The notes under the pieces were generated by a model. The model made no database searches and was not told the origin of the DNA. It saw only the letters and a list, made by a program, of their open reading frames with translations. A stretch of 64,000 nt of DNA from Xiphydria camelus. Taxonomy: Eukaryota > Arthropoda > Insecta > Hymenoptera > Xiphydriidae. Shown here one piece after another: positions 35,327 through 47,098 of the stretch. Location: contig OY783194.1 in the NCBI GenBank assembly GCA_963678675.1, positions 10,942,607 to 11,006,606 of the forward strand, given 5' to 3'. Both the position numbers and the translations under genes were made by a program. The stretch's first letter is position 1. Each line of letters opens with the position of its first letter.

Positions 35327-36805
35327 TGTTCAAGATACATCCTTGAACATTAATTATTTCATTTTTAACAATAAACATTTCATTTTTAACCATAAACCCG
35401 ATTTTTTTTAATTTTCCATTTTCCCCATCCATATCTCCTGAAGTATTGATCCTAGCGAAAAAGTGTACAAGATCTTTCTTGTAGAAAATTTTATGTAGAT
35501 TAATTTATTATTGAAGTTTTTTTCGCTAGAGGCAGTAGTTTACGAGTTATTAACGGAAAACTGAAGGGGGGCCTTTAGACCCCCCCCCCCCCCCCCAGCT
35601 CTATTCCCGCCCACCAGGACTTTTAGTATATTGTTAGTAACACCTTCCCCTACAACTGTGCCAAAGTTTGGCTGCCCATGTATTTGTTCCCCTATGTTTC
35701 CTTCATTGCCTGGACTATTTATCGAGCCGCTGCTCGATTGTATCGCCAACGGTATCCTCATCGTATTCGTCACCCTTCAGATCGAGTCATTCAGCAAATT
35801 GAAAGAAATTGGCGAAGAGGTAGATTCCAGCAGAGAAGACGACCTTGTATCGGTCCTGAAGATCCTCGCGTTCTTACCGTACTAACTATGGTCCACATGA
35901 ATCTCCACATCAGTGTACGACAGATTCAATGAGACTCAGGAATACCGCGAGAAACAGCCAGACGATTTTTGAGATCTAGACTTTATCACCCATACCACAT
36001 TACGCTGACGCAAGCATTACTGCACAAGACAGACAAAATCATGCCAACTTTTGCAATTGGGCCTTACAAAAGCTGAACGAAGACCCAGATTTCTTCAAAT
36101 ACGTCCTGTTTAGTGACGAGGCAACATTTCAGAGTACAGGGGCATTAAACCGTCACAATTGTCACTATTGGGCGCAGGAAAATCCGCGTTGGACTCAGCA
36201 TATTGATCATCAACATCGGCGGAGTGTAAACGTGTGATGTGGTATCGTCGACGACCAAGTTATTGGGCTTTTTGAAGTGAAACTTCTTATGTCTCGGTTG
36301 CTGTTTTGGTTGCTTCTGTCGGGGTAAAATCGAGCGTTACGCTCAAGCGTTAGAAAAAAGGGGCGGCGAACTATGAGCAGCGGTGGGGAGTCGAAGTGGA
36401 GAGGGGAGGCTTATGACGCGGTAGCTGCCGTCGGGGTAAAATCGAGCGTTACGCTCACGCGTTAGAAAAATCAACGGCGAACTGTGCGGTGGTGAATCGA
36501 ACCTCGATCCGCTCGGGGAGCTCCGTAACGGCTCGGTGGTCTCCGGCATAAGCTGCTACTCGAGGCTAGCGATGACGTATGACCTACGTAGCAAAGATGC
36601 CGTATTGGGTATAGGCATTTAAAACGTATTGTCATTTTTATTAGATTCAATGTATTACAATTAACTACGTGAGATCTGTAACTGCAAACAGACGACAAAG
36701 TGAGAGCATGGAGAGAAATAATAAAAAAAAAATGACACAGAGCGTGTACCACGTGGAAAACGAAAGCGTGAAAAGGATACGTTATCATTAAATAGTTTGA
36801 AAACG

Positions 36806-37198
36806 ATGCCAGAGCGACTAACAAATTTGTTAATAGATCAACATAAAATAGGAATATATTTACTAAATTGTCAAAGTTTGAAAGCCCATGCGCTAGATTT
36901 CAATGATCCTGTAACACAAAATTCAACAATACTTATGCTACCGGAAACGTGGTTAGATGCTCAGGAAAATTTAGTAATCCCTAACTTCTACTGCGTTGTG
37001 AAATTCAAAAGAATAAATGTAAGATCTGCTGGGGTTGCTATTTTCCACAAGTCGGATGACAGATTAGTTGCGTTTACTCTTCATCTAGCCATTTCTATCA
37101 ATCAACAAAACTTGATGTTAGTAAACACATCTCCAATTGGCGATATCTGTGCAGCACGATGTCGTTTTTAGTGAATGGACACTTTATTCTCATCGCAG

Positions 37199-37250
<52 letters not shown>

Positions 37251-37600
37251 TCGAATACAAAAATTCAAGATGTCACTACATTTATTCACGAGGTATTGCT
37301 TCCTCATAGAAAGAGGGGTGCTGCGATATTTTAAAAAATTGGGGCGAACTTCCGATGATACTGAGTGACGATTTTAATGTCAATTTCTCAGCAGCAGAAG
37401 CTTAACCATTAATTGATTTCTTGACAGATGAATTCGGATTAACGTTACAAAGTAATAAGGATCATTGTACGACAAGGGGTGGTACGACAATTGATGCCGT
37501 ATTTAGCAGGAATCTACAGAATTTAACATCATTTACTTAGGTATCTTATTTTAGTTATTATAAGCCTATTGTATCGATTTTTGATGTAAAATAGCACAAA
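36806..37600 (+). pseudogene. Apurinic-endonuclease-like remnant in the Helentron
   Basis: It reads KIGIYLLNCQSLKAHALDF, MLPETWLDAQENL and GVAIFHKSDDR, then shifts frame near 37155. After an (AT)n tract it continues as IQDVTTFIHEVLL, LSDDFNVNF, TTIDAVFSR and SYFSYYKPIVS. These are the N, E, D-N and S-D-H blocks of APE-type endonucleases. The usual GDFN is DDFN, and the terminal histidine position is tyrosine, with further stops. Helentrons are known to carry an APE domain, which agrees with the ends. A LINE origin is the alternative. Confidence 0.7.
37200..37249. repeat. (AT)n microsatellite inside a former coding segment
   Basis: About 25 AT units sit where the endonuclease frame would read Ile-Tyr-Ile-Ser, so the tract probably grew from a coding ATATAT seed. 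Confidence 0.85.
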
Positions 37601-38657
37601 ATAAAATGAATATTGTTCCGGTAACTTACTTTTCCTAGTTAACTATAAAATAATTTTTATTATCCGATATTATACTACATATTAATACAATTAAGAAGTT
37701 TCACTTCTATCGCGTGGAGTTCCACGCACCCTAGTTTTTTTAATGGACCAGTAATTGGTCAGAATTATTTACTATTCTTGCAAAATGATCTACCAGTGTT
37801 GTTGGAGAACGTTCACGTAGCAACCAGAGCGAGGATGTAGTTCCATCAAAACGGTGCGCCAGCCCATTCTGCATTGCGTGTGAGAGATTACCTTAATGTT
37901 TCATTCCGTAATCGCTGGATTGGTCGAAGTGGTATGGCCTCCACGATCGCCAGATCTGACTCCGCTCGATTATTATTTGTGGGGCTACATTAAAGATGTA
38001 GCGTATCAGAATCGGTCAACCACTCCAAACGATATGCAGAGACGAATTCGGGAAGCTATTGGCGGTATGACTCCACTTGTTCTTCAAAATGTACAGAATT
38101 TCCGACGTCGAATCGAATTGTGTCTAGCAGTTAATGGTGGAAACATTGAACATGTGCTTTGAAATGTCTTAGTTCTATGTGTATTTAAAACTGTTCGCAC
38201 TTTTTTTTCTTTTTTTTTTGCGCAAGGGATGCGCAGCAGACTTTACCTCCACGTGGTGCATCCTGGATAACGCCAAGAAAGTCTGAAATTTGTGCTTTTA
38301 CATTCTAACAATGATTTGAGGTCCTAGGTCACACCAAAATACGTAAATTTTCAATTTACCCTCGGAACTTGTTTTTATGGTATTTTTCGAGTGAATCAGA
38401 GGAACCGACATAAATGACTAGATGTCTGAAAACACCTCGTCAAGAGGAACCAGTTTCATAGGGGTGAAAAATGTGGTTGCCATTTAAAAAAGAGCACTTT
38501 GTGTTTACAGCTTGCAAGCATGAGCTTGGAAACTCAGAATGAAGCTCGTGTCGGATGCCCCCCTCGCGAAACCCTGCAACTTTCGTATGAAGCATTTCTT
38601 CATTTATTCCGTTTCTTAAGAGTTATTCGGGTGCGCTGTTTTAACTGGATCATCCTG

Positions 38658-40369
38658 TATAAATTGACAAAATTGTTCATTGCTTGAAATAATTCGAACC
38701 AACTAAATCGATTCAACCATTTTTTTTCTCAGTGTATAAGCTCATTTTTCTTTATAACATTGTGACATTATCGAAACGCAAGAGAGCTGTACTTATGGCA
38801 AGAAACGCGTTCGTGAGAGATAGGCTTACAACACGATGATGAAGTTGAATTTTTAAATGTCGTTTTCCAGCTTAAATAAGATCAAAAATTAAAAATTAAA
38901 AAATACGTAGTAAATGGATTTGTCTAAATTTTTCGAATCTGCAACAAAAAAAATGGTGAAAAACCGAACTTTAGCTGCTTGAAATATTACTTTAAATTAC
39001 TACATTGATATACACACGTGTTTTTATCTAGGTTTTAAACCGCCTATTACTCCTTACGTTTATTATCATGAAAAAAGGTACTTTGAGCATGGAAGAAAAG
39101 CTTTCATTTTTAGAAAAACAACTTAGAAGTACGACTGTAAATATTCATCAACAATACTTTATTCTCGAAACAAATTTCGTATTTTCCTTCGTTTCTTTTC
39201 TTTTCAGTGTATAAACGCGAAAAAACTTACATGAAGGACTTATTTTGAAATAGACAATATAATTTTATAAGTATTGAAAATTTTTAATTAAATCTTATAT
39301 ACAGAAACTTAAGGTACTTTAAGTCATTAGTTCAGTTGCTGACTTATAGTATACACGGTGATCCAGATCTCGGGTATTTCCTTTCTCATTGGCATATTTC
39401 TCATTAACAGTAGAAAATATGTTTCCTTCCTATAAGCAATCATTTTTAAGTTATTTATGATTAAGTTTGCCTAATGAAATAATAGGTTTAACTAATTCTA
39501 ACGAAAACTAACGATCAGTGCCGAATAATACCAGATAGATATTCGAACAGTAGCATATCTCTATTGGTAGCTTCAAGACAAAGTGCCTCATCGGTTGAAA
39601 GATTTGGATCGATGTACAAAAGGGATTTAGAAAGTTTTGTATTTTTCGAAATGCAAAGAGTAACGCATATAGCATTCCCTTTTCACCGGAGAAGTTTTGG
39701 GAGTTTTTCGTAGAAATCACCATTACAATACATACGTAACAGCAGTATTGGATGATTTACATATTTCGAATAGTAATATGGGTGAAGGTAACTTTATAGA
39801 GATTGTATCCAGAGATATGACTCGTGAATAGTAAAGACAGATGTATACTTTATATTGGATAGTATTATTATAAAAGGTTAGAGCTAGCAATAAGTAAGAC
39901 AAACGAGACTTGCGCTATTACATGCGAGTCTCGTTCACCAGGGTTAAAAAATATTTTCATTCTATGAGATTTTACGTAGGATGTATGATTAACTGGTTTT
40001 TTTAACGACGTTTGTAAGGTCATTTTCTTCAGTAATGATGAAAATGGCTTTATAAATATTGTTCAAGAAACAGATTGATCATATTATACGTTATATATTT
40101 GCTTTAATATTTTCCGAACCCATTCATCCACTTTTTATAATAAACCCTTAATCACATTTATTTCACATTGGCACGAGTATGACTCGGTCTTTCCGTGATT
40201 GTTTTAGAATTGTCAAGTTACGCTAATAGGATTGTCACGAAAAGGAGATGTTGCATTCTACAATTACTTTCATCATATCTACCACTTGTTACCTTTTAAA
40301 AGTACCAATTTAAGGAGGAACATCAGTAAAATGAAAATGGACCAATTGCTAACATTTTATTTTCGTAAT
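38658..40369. other. AT-rich DNA, no gene supported
   Basis: No convincing gene or complete repeat. A ~50-bp fragment at 40313-40366 matches the terminus of the MITE at 28098-29160 (GGAGGAACATCAGT). A stretch at 39508-39720 stays open in more than one frame but lacks start, splice or family support. Confidence 0.4.
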
Positions 40370-40776
40370 GTAGGTACATATATCGAATGTCGTACGGAAA
40401 ACCGATCAGGCGGAGGCCTTCTAAATTTCACTGAATTTGACTTCGGCAGTGCTTGGACGGTGCTCGAGTGATTTATAGGTGCGCTGCGTACGAGTGGAAA
40501 GTGTCAAACGTCTGATTTCCCGATAGCTGTTAATTCGGGAGATCGAAGCTAACCTCTAAGTCGTGAATTTTTGAATAAATGTGATTAATTTTTAGAAGTG
40601 ATATGAAGGGGTTTTTTCGATGAAATTCCCCAAGTTTTTAAAAACCGGTATAAGATTTGCCAATAATTTTTGCTTTCCCTTCCACCGATATTAAGCGCTG
40701 CTGCAGAACGAGTAGGTTAGAAGATTTTAATGAAGACTCACGGATTTCTTACGTATCTATCAACCAGGGTACATTA

Positions 40777-41723
40777 GGGTAAAGCGAGGAGAGATGGCAC
40801 ACGTTTTACAAAATTTAAAATATTTTCTTATTAACGAAAAATTAAAAAATACCAAGTAATACAGAAAACTAACAATAACTTTAGCGTACTTTTGGTATAG
40901 TTGAAAAACACAAAACACTTATCATAATGACACCAAAAAGAAAAAAGTAAAATACTAAATTGGTCCATCTGTCCTACTTAGTGTAGGAGAGTTGGACCAT
41001 TAGGGGTAGGATAGATGGACTATTAACTTTTAACGCTTTTTCTTGATTGCTTTAATGCCGTACGTTTGACAAATGTTTTCATAAGATGTACAGTCGTCGT
41101 GCAGCCATTTCAAACACAAATCGCACTTAAGCCAGTCATCCTTTTTCTTGGTTTGCCGATAATCTTCGTTGCACCCGACGCATTCATTTTCCATATCGCT
41201 AAAATGTTAAAATGTTATTGCCAGGTATAAATAATCCGCAGACCATGTAGTCCTTGGAGGTGTGTTCAGTTTTTGCTTGCACTTGTTGGGCATTTTTCTG
41301 AAATCATACCTAAAGCCTTAGTCCATCTCTCCTCGCAAATGCTGGTCCATCTCTCCTAAAAGCTTAGGAGAGATGGACCGGACAATATTTACTAAACGAA
41401 ACTATATACACGCCTGTTTTAAGGTTAGGTGTCCACCAGAAAACCCGTCTTACCAGTACTTTACACTACATTAGGCTAAAATTTACCTTAAAGTGATTTA
41501 ATTGACGAACAAAATAACCTCAGAAAATTTTTTAGCGTAGTCAAAAACAATGACCGCTTGTAACTAACAAAAACAATGACAAACAACAGCAGAAACGGAT
41601 TTAAAAGCACGACTGTTAACTGCGGCTATGTCAACGTGATTGGATCGGGCCTTGTTGCCACGATGCAAAAGATATCGCTGGTGGTCCGTCTCTCCTACTG
41701 TGCCATCTCTCCTCGCTTTACCC
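40777..41723 (-). mobile_element. 947-bp TA-flanked pogo-like derivative
   Basis: TA at 40775-40776 and 41724-41725. The ends are GGGTAAAGCGAGGAGAGATG and complement. The phrase GGAGAGATGGACC recurs internally in both orientations (around 41340-41375). The other palindrome arm (about 47475-47495) lacks the insertion. It retains one small open frame from the transposase C-terminus. Confidence 0.85.
41030..41194 (-). CDS. 54-aa zinc-finger tail of a pogo/Tigger-type transposase
   Basis: An intact minus-strand frame with ATG at 41194 and TAA at 41030-41032. It contains CVGCNEDYRQTKKKDDW, LKCDLCLKWLHDDC and TYGIKAIKKKR. The spacing is C-x2-C-x15-C-x2-C-x4-H-x2-C. This PHD-like pattern occurs at the C-terminus of many pogo/Tigger transposases. 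All zinc ligands remain and the rest of the transposase is gone. Whether it is expressed cannot be told. A fortuitous remnant is the simplest reading. Confidence 0.65.
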   Translation of the reverse strand: MENECVGCNEDYRQTKKKDDWLKCDLCLKWLHDDCTSYENICQTYGIKAIKKKR

Positions 41724-44082
41724 TAATTGTAATACGCGCTTCCCATTTCAACAATTTCAGCGTTAAACGACTTGTACTTCTTTCGAGCTATTTACCTTCC
41801 AGGAATTGTTCATCTGTAAGGGCAGCGAGTGATGATTGCGATCTATCGGAAATATGTTCGCCCGATTAAACCTGAAAAGCAATTCGGTGTGCCGAACTGT
41901 TACTGCAATGATGTGCCAGTTGCAAAGCACGGACCTCTGGCATGTGAATTTACAGCGTCCGATGTTTTAATAGCAGCTTTACCTCTTTAGGAACAATCAT
42001 TGCCCGAGCTCGCGGTCCATTCTGCGATTAACGTTAACGTAATCGTGATTATGCTCGGGCGATGTGTGCTTCAAAAGAGGTAAAGTTGACATTAAACATC
42101 GGACGTTATAAACTGACGTGCACTGGTACATTATCACAACAATAATTTGTCTACGAATAGTCACAATCATGGATCGTTGCCCCCTCCGGTGAACAATTTG
42201 TGAAAGGTAAATAGCTTGAAAGAAGTGAAAGCTATTTAACGCAGAAATAGTTAAAACGGAAAGCGCGCATTGCAATTAAAGTACTACGGGTAATAAGTCC
42301 GACATTGATGTCCATCGACTCATTTTCTTCAGGATAGAACAGGAGTTACACCCTCTCTGTGTGTTCCTATAATAAGAGGACATATAAGAGAACCGTCGTA
42401 TAGTAATACTATCAGTGGCAAAGAAAGCAAAAGTTACTTGCAAATCGTATACCAATTGAAGTAGATAACAATGGATATTAAAACTTGGAAAATTTGAACG
42501 AGGAAACTAGCGATCGTTCCTCAATACCTTCGAAAGGAAGTTACTAAGCTGGAGACTTGGATTCGGGAAAAATTTGACCGGGATTGGCCAATTTATCACC
42601 AAACATCTATCACGGTAAGTTTATTGTAGTACGCGCTTCTTAATTCCTTCTCTTACCGGAGATTATTTTTTCACTTTCGTCGATTCTTCTGCACAGGTAT
42701 CACGCTTCATCTATTCCTTCATTGCCGCTGAATACACTTACCACTCACGATGGCTGGAGAGTTCACTTGAACAGGACGACGTCGACGTTTGATTTGTCCA
42801 TGGAACTGGTTTAATTGATGGTATGAATAACCGTTATTAGTTAGCATAAAATCAGTGTTAAGCGATATCTGTTTCATCCTATTAGCTTTGTAAGCAAAAT
42901 AAAGGTAAATAAGTTATAGATACGCCAAATAAGGATAGATTACTATAAATGAAATTGTTTGTTTTAATAGAGAATCATTGTAAAGGTCCGCTCGGAAATT
43001 GGTTTATACTAAATAAATGAACACAATTGATAAGTACAACGTGAATAGACATTTGTTGTTGTTGTTATTCATCTTGTCGCTTCTAGAGATCTTCGACCGC
43101 TAGATACTTCGTCACAGCCACGAGGTTTCCCGGTGTATCAGCTCCGACTCGCTTCGCGTAATTTCAGTTATCGCCGTCGGATCTCACAACTATTAGCAGA
43201 GCGAATAACGATTCAGAACTCCGCCGCGTCGACCAGCGCCTCAACATACGACGTCATTGTTCAGGATGGCGAACATGGCTGACAGAATCAATCGTCTTTT
43301 GCGGTAGGAAAATTACACCGGGAAACCTCGTGGCTGTGACGAAGTATCTAGCGGCTGAAGATCTCTAGAAACGACAAGATGAATAACAACAATAACAAAT
43401 GTCTATTCACGTTGTACTTATCAATTGTGTATTTATTTAATATAAACCAATTTCCGAGCGGACCTTTACAATGATTCTCTATTAAAACAAACAATTTCAC
43501 ATTTATAGTAATCTATCCTTATATAGCGTATCTATAACTTATCTACCTTTATTTTGCTTACAAAGCTAATAGGATGAAACAAATATCGCTTAACACTGAT
43601 TCTATGCTAACTAATAACGGTTATTCATACCATTAATTAAACCAGTTCCATGGACGAATCAAACGTCGACGTCGTCCTGTTCCAGTGAACTCTCCAGCCA
43701 TCGTGAGTGGTAAGTGTATTCAGCGGCAATGAAGGAATAGACGAAGCGTGATACCTGTGCAGAAGAAACGACGAAAGTGAAAAAATAATCTCCGGTAAGA
43801 GAAGGAAATGAGAAGCGTGTACTACAGTAAACTTACCGTGATAGATGTTTGGTGATAACTTGGCCAATCTCGGTCAAATTTGTCCCGAATCCAAGTCTCC
43901 AGCTTAGTAACTTCTTTTCGAAGGTATTCAGGAATGATCGCTAGAGTTTCCTCGTTCAAATTTTCCAAGTTTTGATATCCATTGTTATCTACTTCAATTG
44001 GTATACGATTTGCAAGTAACTTTTGCTTTCTTTGCCACTGATAGTATTACTATACGACGGTTCTCTTACATGTCCTCTTATA

Positions 44083-44414
44083 GGGGGATTGGGTAACTGC
44101 ACAAAATAGATAGTGCCATCTGTGGCACGTACCAAGCATTAAGCAGATGCCCGTGGTATAAGCGCTGTTTACACGTTATTTTGGATAATATTGAAGTGTT
44201 TTACCTATGAGATTTAATCAACATGGCCTCAATTATAATAGAATGTGGATTTCGAAGCATTCAAATAAATTCTTTCCGTGAAAAATCGTTATCAAAAGGT
44301 AAATACAAGCAGCGCCACCAAGCTGGGTTTCTTGGCGAAACTTGGATGTACATTCTCTATATGTACATGTGTAACACAAACAAAAGCTACGTTTGTGGAA
44401 GTACGCTAGAGCCC
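44083..44414. mobile_element. 332-bp TA-flanked MITE, copy 2
   Basis: TA at 44081-44082 and 44415-44416. It starts GGGGGATTGGGTAACTGC and is the reverse orientation of the copy at 2791-3124. The opposite palindrome arm (about 42368-42381) reads straight through the site. Confidence 0.85.
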
Positions 44415-44701
44415 TATTATAGGTGCACACAGAGAGGGTGTAACTCCTGTCCTATCCTGAAGAAAATGAGTCGATGGACATCAAACAATGTCGGACTAAT
44501 CACCCGTCGTACATTAATTGCAATGCGCGCTTTCCGTTTTACCTATTTCTGCGTTAAACAGTTTTCACTTTTTTCAAGCTATTTACCTTGAACAAAATGT
44601 TCATCGTAGGGGGCATCGATCGATGATTATGACTATTCGTAGACATATTATTGTTGCGATAATGTACCAGCGCACGTCAGTTTGTAACGTCCGATGTTTA
44701 A

Positions 44702-47098
44702 CCCTTAAGTAGGCGCGCTCTAAAATTTTACACGAGCAGGCGTATGGCGCATTTTATGCTCCAAGGTCTTATAATCGAAATCAGTGAAATATTAATAGAG
44801 AATAATTTTTTTCACAAATATTTATTAATTATAATACAAAATAAATATTTAAATAGTTCTATAAAATAAGGATTGTTTTTAAAACGAGAGTTATTCACTA
44901 CTTATTTCTTCTTTCTCATCGCAACTTTTACAAACTATATGCTTAACAGCGTGATTTTGGCAAACAAAGTTGTTACAAACATTACATTTTACTGTTGTAT
45001 TTATATTTTTTGAACGTCCACATAATACACATCGTCCCACTTTTTTTCGATGAGGTTCTGGCTGGTCAAGATCTTGAACTTTTCTATATTTTGCTAAAGA
45101 TGCTTGTATATCCTGTGGAAGCGATCTGATATTTGCTCTTTCTTCCAGAAATGGTCTCATAAGTGCAATGGCAAGATTTTTCAAAAATATCCTTCTAGCT
45201 ATATTGGGGTTATCTATGTTAAAACTAAACAATATCTGAGAATTAATTCCGGCCATACTACCAGGGAATAAAAAATAACTAATGGCCATCTTCGTGTAAT
45301 CCGTTTTACTGAATACGACCCACACATTTGATCAACCGTGTTAACGCCGCCTTTGGTGGCATTATAATCGAGAATTATTTCAGGCTTATTGTGTGTGTGG
45401 TTTCTTGATCAATATCGCATGTGTCATGCATAGTGCTCAAAAGAATTACAGCCTTGTTTTTCTTTGGTACATATGATACTAGCGTAAGGTTTTTTTTGAT
45501 ATCTAAATACAGACGTTCCTATTTCCCGGGTTTTGTTTGGTAGAAATTCTTGCGGAATTTCTCTTTTATTTCTTTTTAACGTTCCTATTAGCGTAATTTT
45601 TTCGGTGAGCAGTGTAAGGGCTAAAGGATAACTTGTGTACCAATTAACGGGAGTCAGATTTCTATTAGAACCTTTGATTTCCTCCACAAGTCTTAGCACG
45701 ATATTTGTGGGAGAATTTTGAAGGTTGTGGGGCCCGTCAGGTTGTTTGCCGCAATAAATTTCTATATTACTAACAAGACGGGTTTTTGCATCACATAAAA
45801 CAAACATCTTGATACCGTACTTGGCCGGTTTATTGGGTAGATATTGTATAAAACTGCATCTGCCCCGGAAAGCTTCAAGTTTTTTGCCAATTGTAACGTA
45901 CTGACCGAGACTATAATTTTTTTTTGCAGTTTTCCACAAACGCTTCATATATTTCCCTTACAGCGGCTAGTTTGTCTGTTTTCTTCCTTTCTGATCTAGT
46001 ATCGCGATTATCGAAATGCAGGCACCTCAAAAGAAACAAAAACCTCTTGTAACTCATAATCTGTCGCGTCATTTCTATACCGGTCCCGTCAGTCTCCCAA
46101 AGTTCCCTAACATTCACATGATTTGCTTTTTTAGTCCCAAGTAATATCAGCAACCCCAGCAAAGCCAAAATTTCACTTTTTCAGCATGGTTTTACGTCTC
46201 TTTCCCTCAAATATTCAAAATGTGCTTTTTTGAAATCAATATACATGTTTGTATATTTTACAATGTTTTCTATCATAGTAGAATCGATTATTTTTTCAAA
46301 AGCTGAAACTTCCGACGAGAGTTTTCGTGCTAATGACTTTGGACCGGGAAAAATTCTCACAATATTTTTGCTTTTCGTTTTGGATTTCGTTGCAAAATTT
46401 ATCTTGCTCCACTTACACGTTTTGTCCTTTCCAAGAAAAAATTCATCAGACACACCTTGATCATCATCAGGATCGTGGTCGTCATTGTTGGGAATATACT
46501 CTTGCTGTGAGTCTGTTTCGTGCTCGCTGCATACAATAACTTCCTCGTCTTCCTCCGAAACATCGTCCGCATCTTCGCCCAAACTTTGTTCCTCATCTGA
46601 GCATTCGTCATGAAGAATTCTGTGTAGTTCTTTGTTGGAAAGAATTTCTAGCCCTAGAGGGAAAATGGTTTTTAGCCAATCAAACTTGATAATTTTTATA
46701 CATAACCCCAGTAAATATTATGGCAACCAAGAGTATAATTCCGAAAGATACTAATTATGCAACATAGTATGTACTCACTTATGTATTACACATCATTTTA
46801 TATTATTTTGATACAATAAGTGCAATCAATAAGAATTTACAAGAAAAAAGAATAATAAAACATACTCACATGATAAGGCGCGTGGCGCACTCTATGCGCC
46901 AGAAGATACACGTGTCCAAATTAATCAAAATTACGCTATCAACGTCCGCTTAAAACCAACACCAAGCACTCTATTCTAAAGAGTACAGACAACTGAAAGA
47001 ATAACTAAAGCGACACGTGCCCAAATTGACATAAACTGACAGTGTTGCCAAACTTCTTTATTTGGCGCATAAAATGTGCCAGCGCGCCCTCTGGAGTG
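44702..47098 (-). mobile_element. piggyBac element, 2.4 kb
   Basis: TTAA at 44698-44701 and 47099-47102. The left end starts CCCTTAAGTAGGCGCGC, and the right end is the complement of CACTCCAGAGGGCGCGC. A subterminal GGCGCATTTTATGC is mirrored at both ends. The opposite palindrome arm near 42083 has the same flanks around a single TTAA. It carries one broken transposase gene on the minus strand. Confidence 0.9.
44888..46653 (-). pseudogene. piggyBac transposase, inactivated
   Basis: Reading from 46653 (after a plausible acceptor TTTCCCTCTAG), the order is: LEILSNKELHRILHDE; an acidic region; FPGPKSLARKLSSEVSAFEK; a stop near 46181; LALLGLLILLGTKK; and YKRFLFLLRCLHFDNRDTR. A frameshift near 45930 precedes FRGRCSFIQYLPNKPAKYGI, LCDAKT, NSPTNIVLRLVEEIKGS and NWYTSYPLA, and another near 45370 precedes NLAIALMRPFLEERA and a cysteine-rich tail (CVLCGRSKNINTTVKCNVC ... 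CKSC). The middle catalytic aspartate (LCDAKT) is kept. The first ('VDE.L' reads IGKKL) and third ('DNWYTS' reads VNWYTS) are lost, so it is catalytically dead. Confidence 0.9.

Larger units (their letters stand above)
23505..35715 (+). mobile_element. 12.2-kb nested element encoding a CXC-tail protein
   Basis: Inverted repeats of about 310 bp lie at 23505-23820 and 35400-35715. The outer ends are GTCTAGGCAACGAAG and the complement of GTCCAGGCAATGAAG, with shared inner phrases such as TACATGGGCAGC and AGTTTACGAGTTATTAACGG. Both copies have a poly-G/C run (23635, 35580). Its own gene lies at 33913-35326. It contains later insertions: a transposon (24048-27720), a MITE (27727-27878) and a LINE (to 33882). 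The target duplication is unclear. Confidence 0.75.
36274..37734 (+). mobile_element. Helentron-like element inserted between T residues
   Basis: It starts GAAGTGAAACTTCTTA (36274-36289), and the exact complement lies subterminally at 37692-37707. Next come a perfect 7-bp stem hairpin (GCGTGGA/TCCACGC, 37712-37727) and the terminal CTAG (37731-37734). It sits between T runs, and the host transposase frame resumes across it without a target duplication. These are hallmarks of Helitron/Helentron elements: subterminal inverted repeats, a 3' hairpin, CTRR and T-T insertion. A duplicated ~40-bp motif (GGGGTAAAATCGAGCGTTAC) occurs near 36321 and 36433. No Rep or helicase is present, so it is non-autonomous. 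Confidence 0.8.
23440..38161 (+). pseudogene. DDE_3-type transposase in three segments
   Basis: The segments are 23440-23504, 35716-36273 and 37735-38161. The first starts with ATG and encodes VYSFNEVVDILLILGECRK, a helix-turn-helix start seen in a hymenopteran-rich family. The second has AARLYRQRYPHR, RETARRFLRSRLYHPYHITL and LFSDEATFQ with the first catalytic aspartate. The third has GAPAHSALRVRDYL and WPPRSPDLTPLDYYLWGY with the last catalytic site. The expected 'QDGAPAH' reads QNGAPAH, so the second aspartate is lost. There are stops at 35930 (TGA) and in NV*CGIV, plus frameshifts near 36050 and 37910. The frame resumes directly across the Helentron-like insertion. Confidence 0.85.
22947..38657 (+). 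mobile_element. TA-flanked DDE transposon interrupted by two large insertions
   Basis: Inverted repeats of about 310 bp lie at 22947-23265 and 38345-38657, starting CAGGGTGACTCAGTTAAAAC. TA is present outside both ends. The repeats share long phrases, for example AGAGGAACCGACATAAATGA (complement on the left). The span of 15.7 kb is mostly later insertions: 23505-35715 and 36274-37734. Removing both leaves about 2.04 kb holding one transposase gene. Confidence 0.85.

Noticed and set aside
37137..37368. Open frames reading through Ile-Tyr repeats
   Set aside because: Produced by the (AT)n tract within the endonuclease remnant.
39508..39723. A stretch open in more than one frame on both strands
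   Set aside because: No start codon context, splice sites or recognised family; reading on either strand looks equally plausible, so no call was made.
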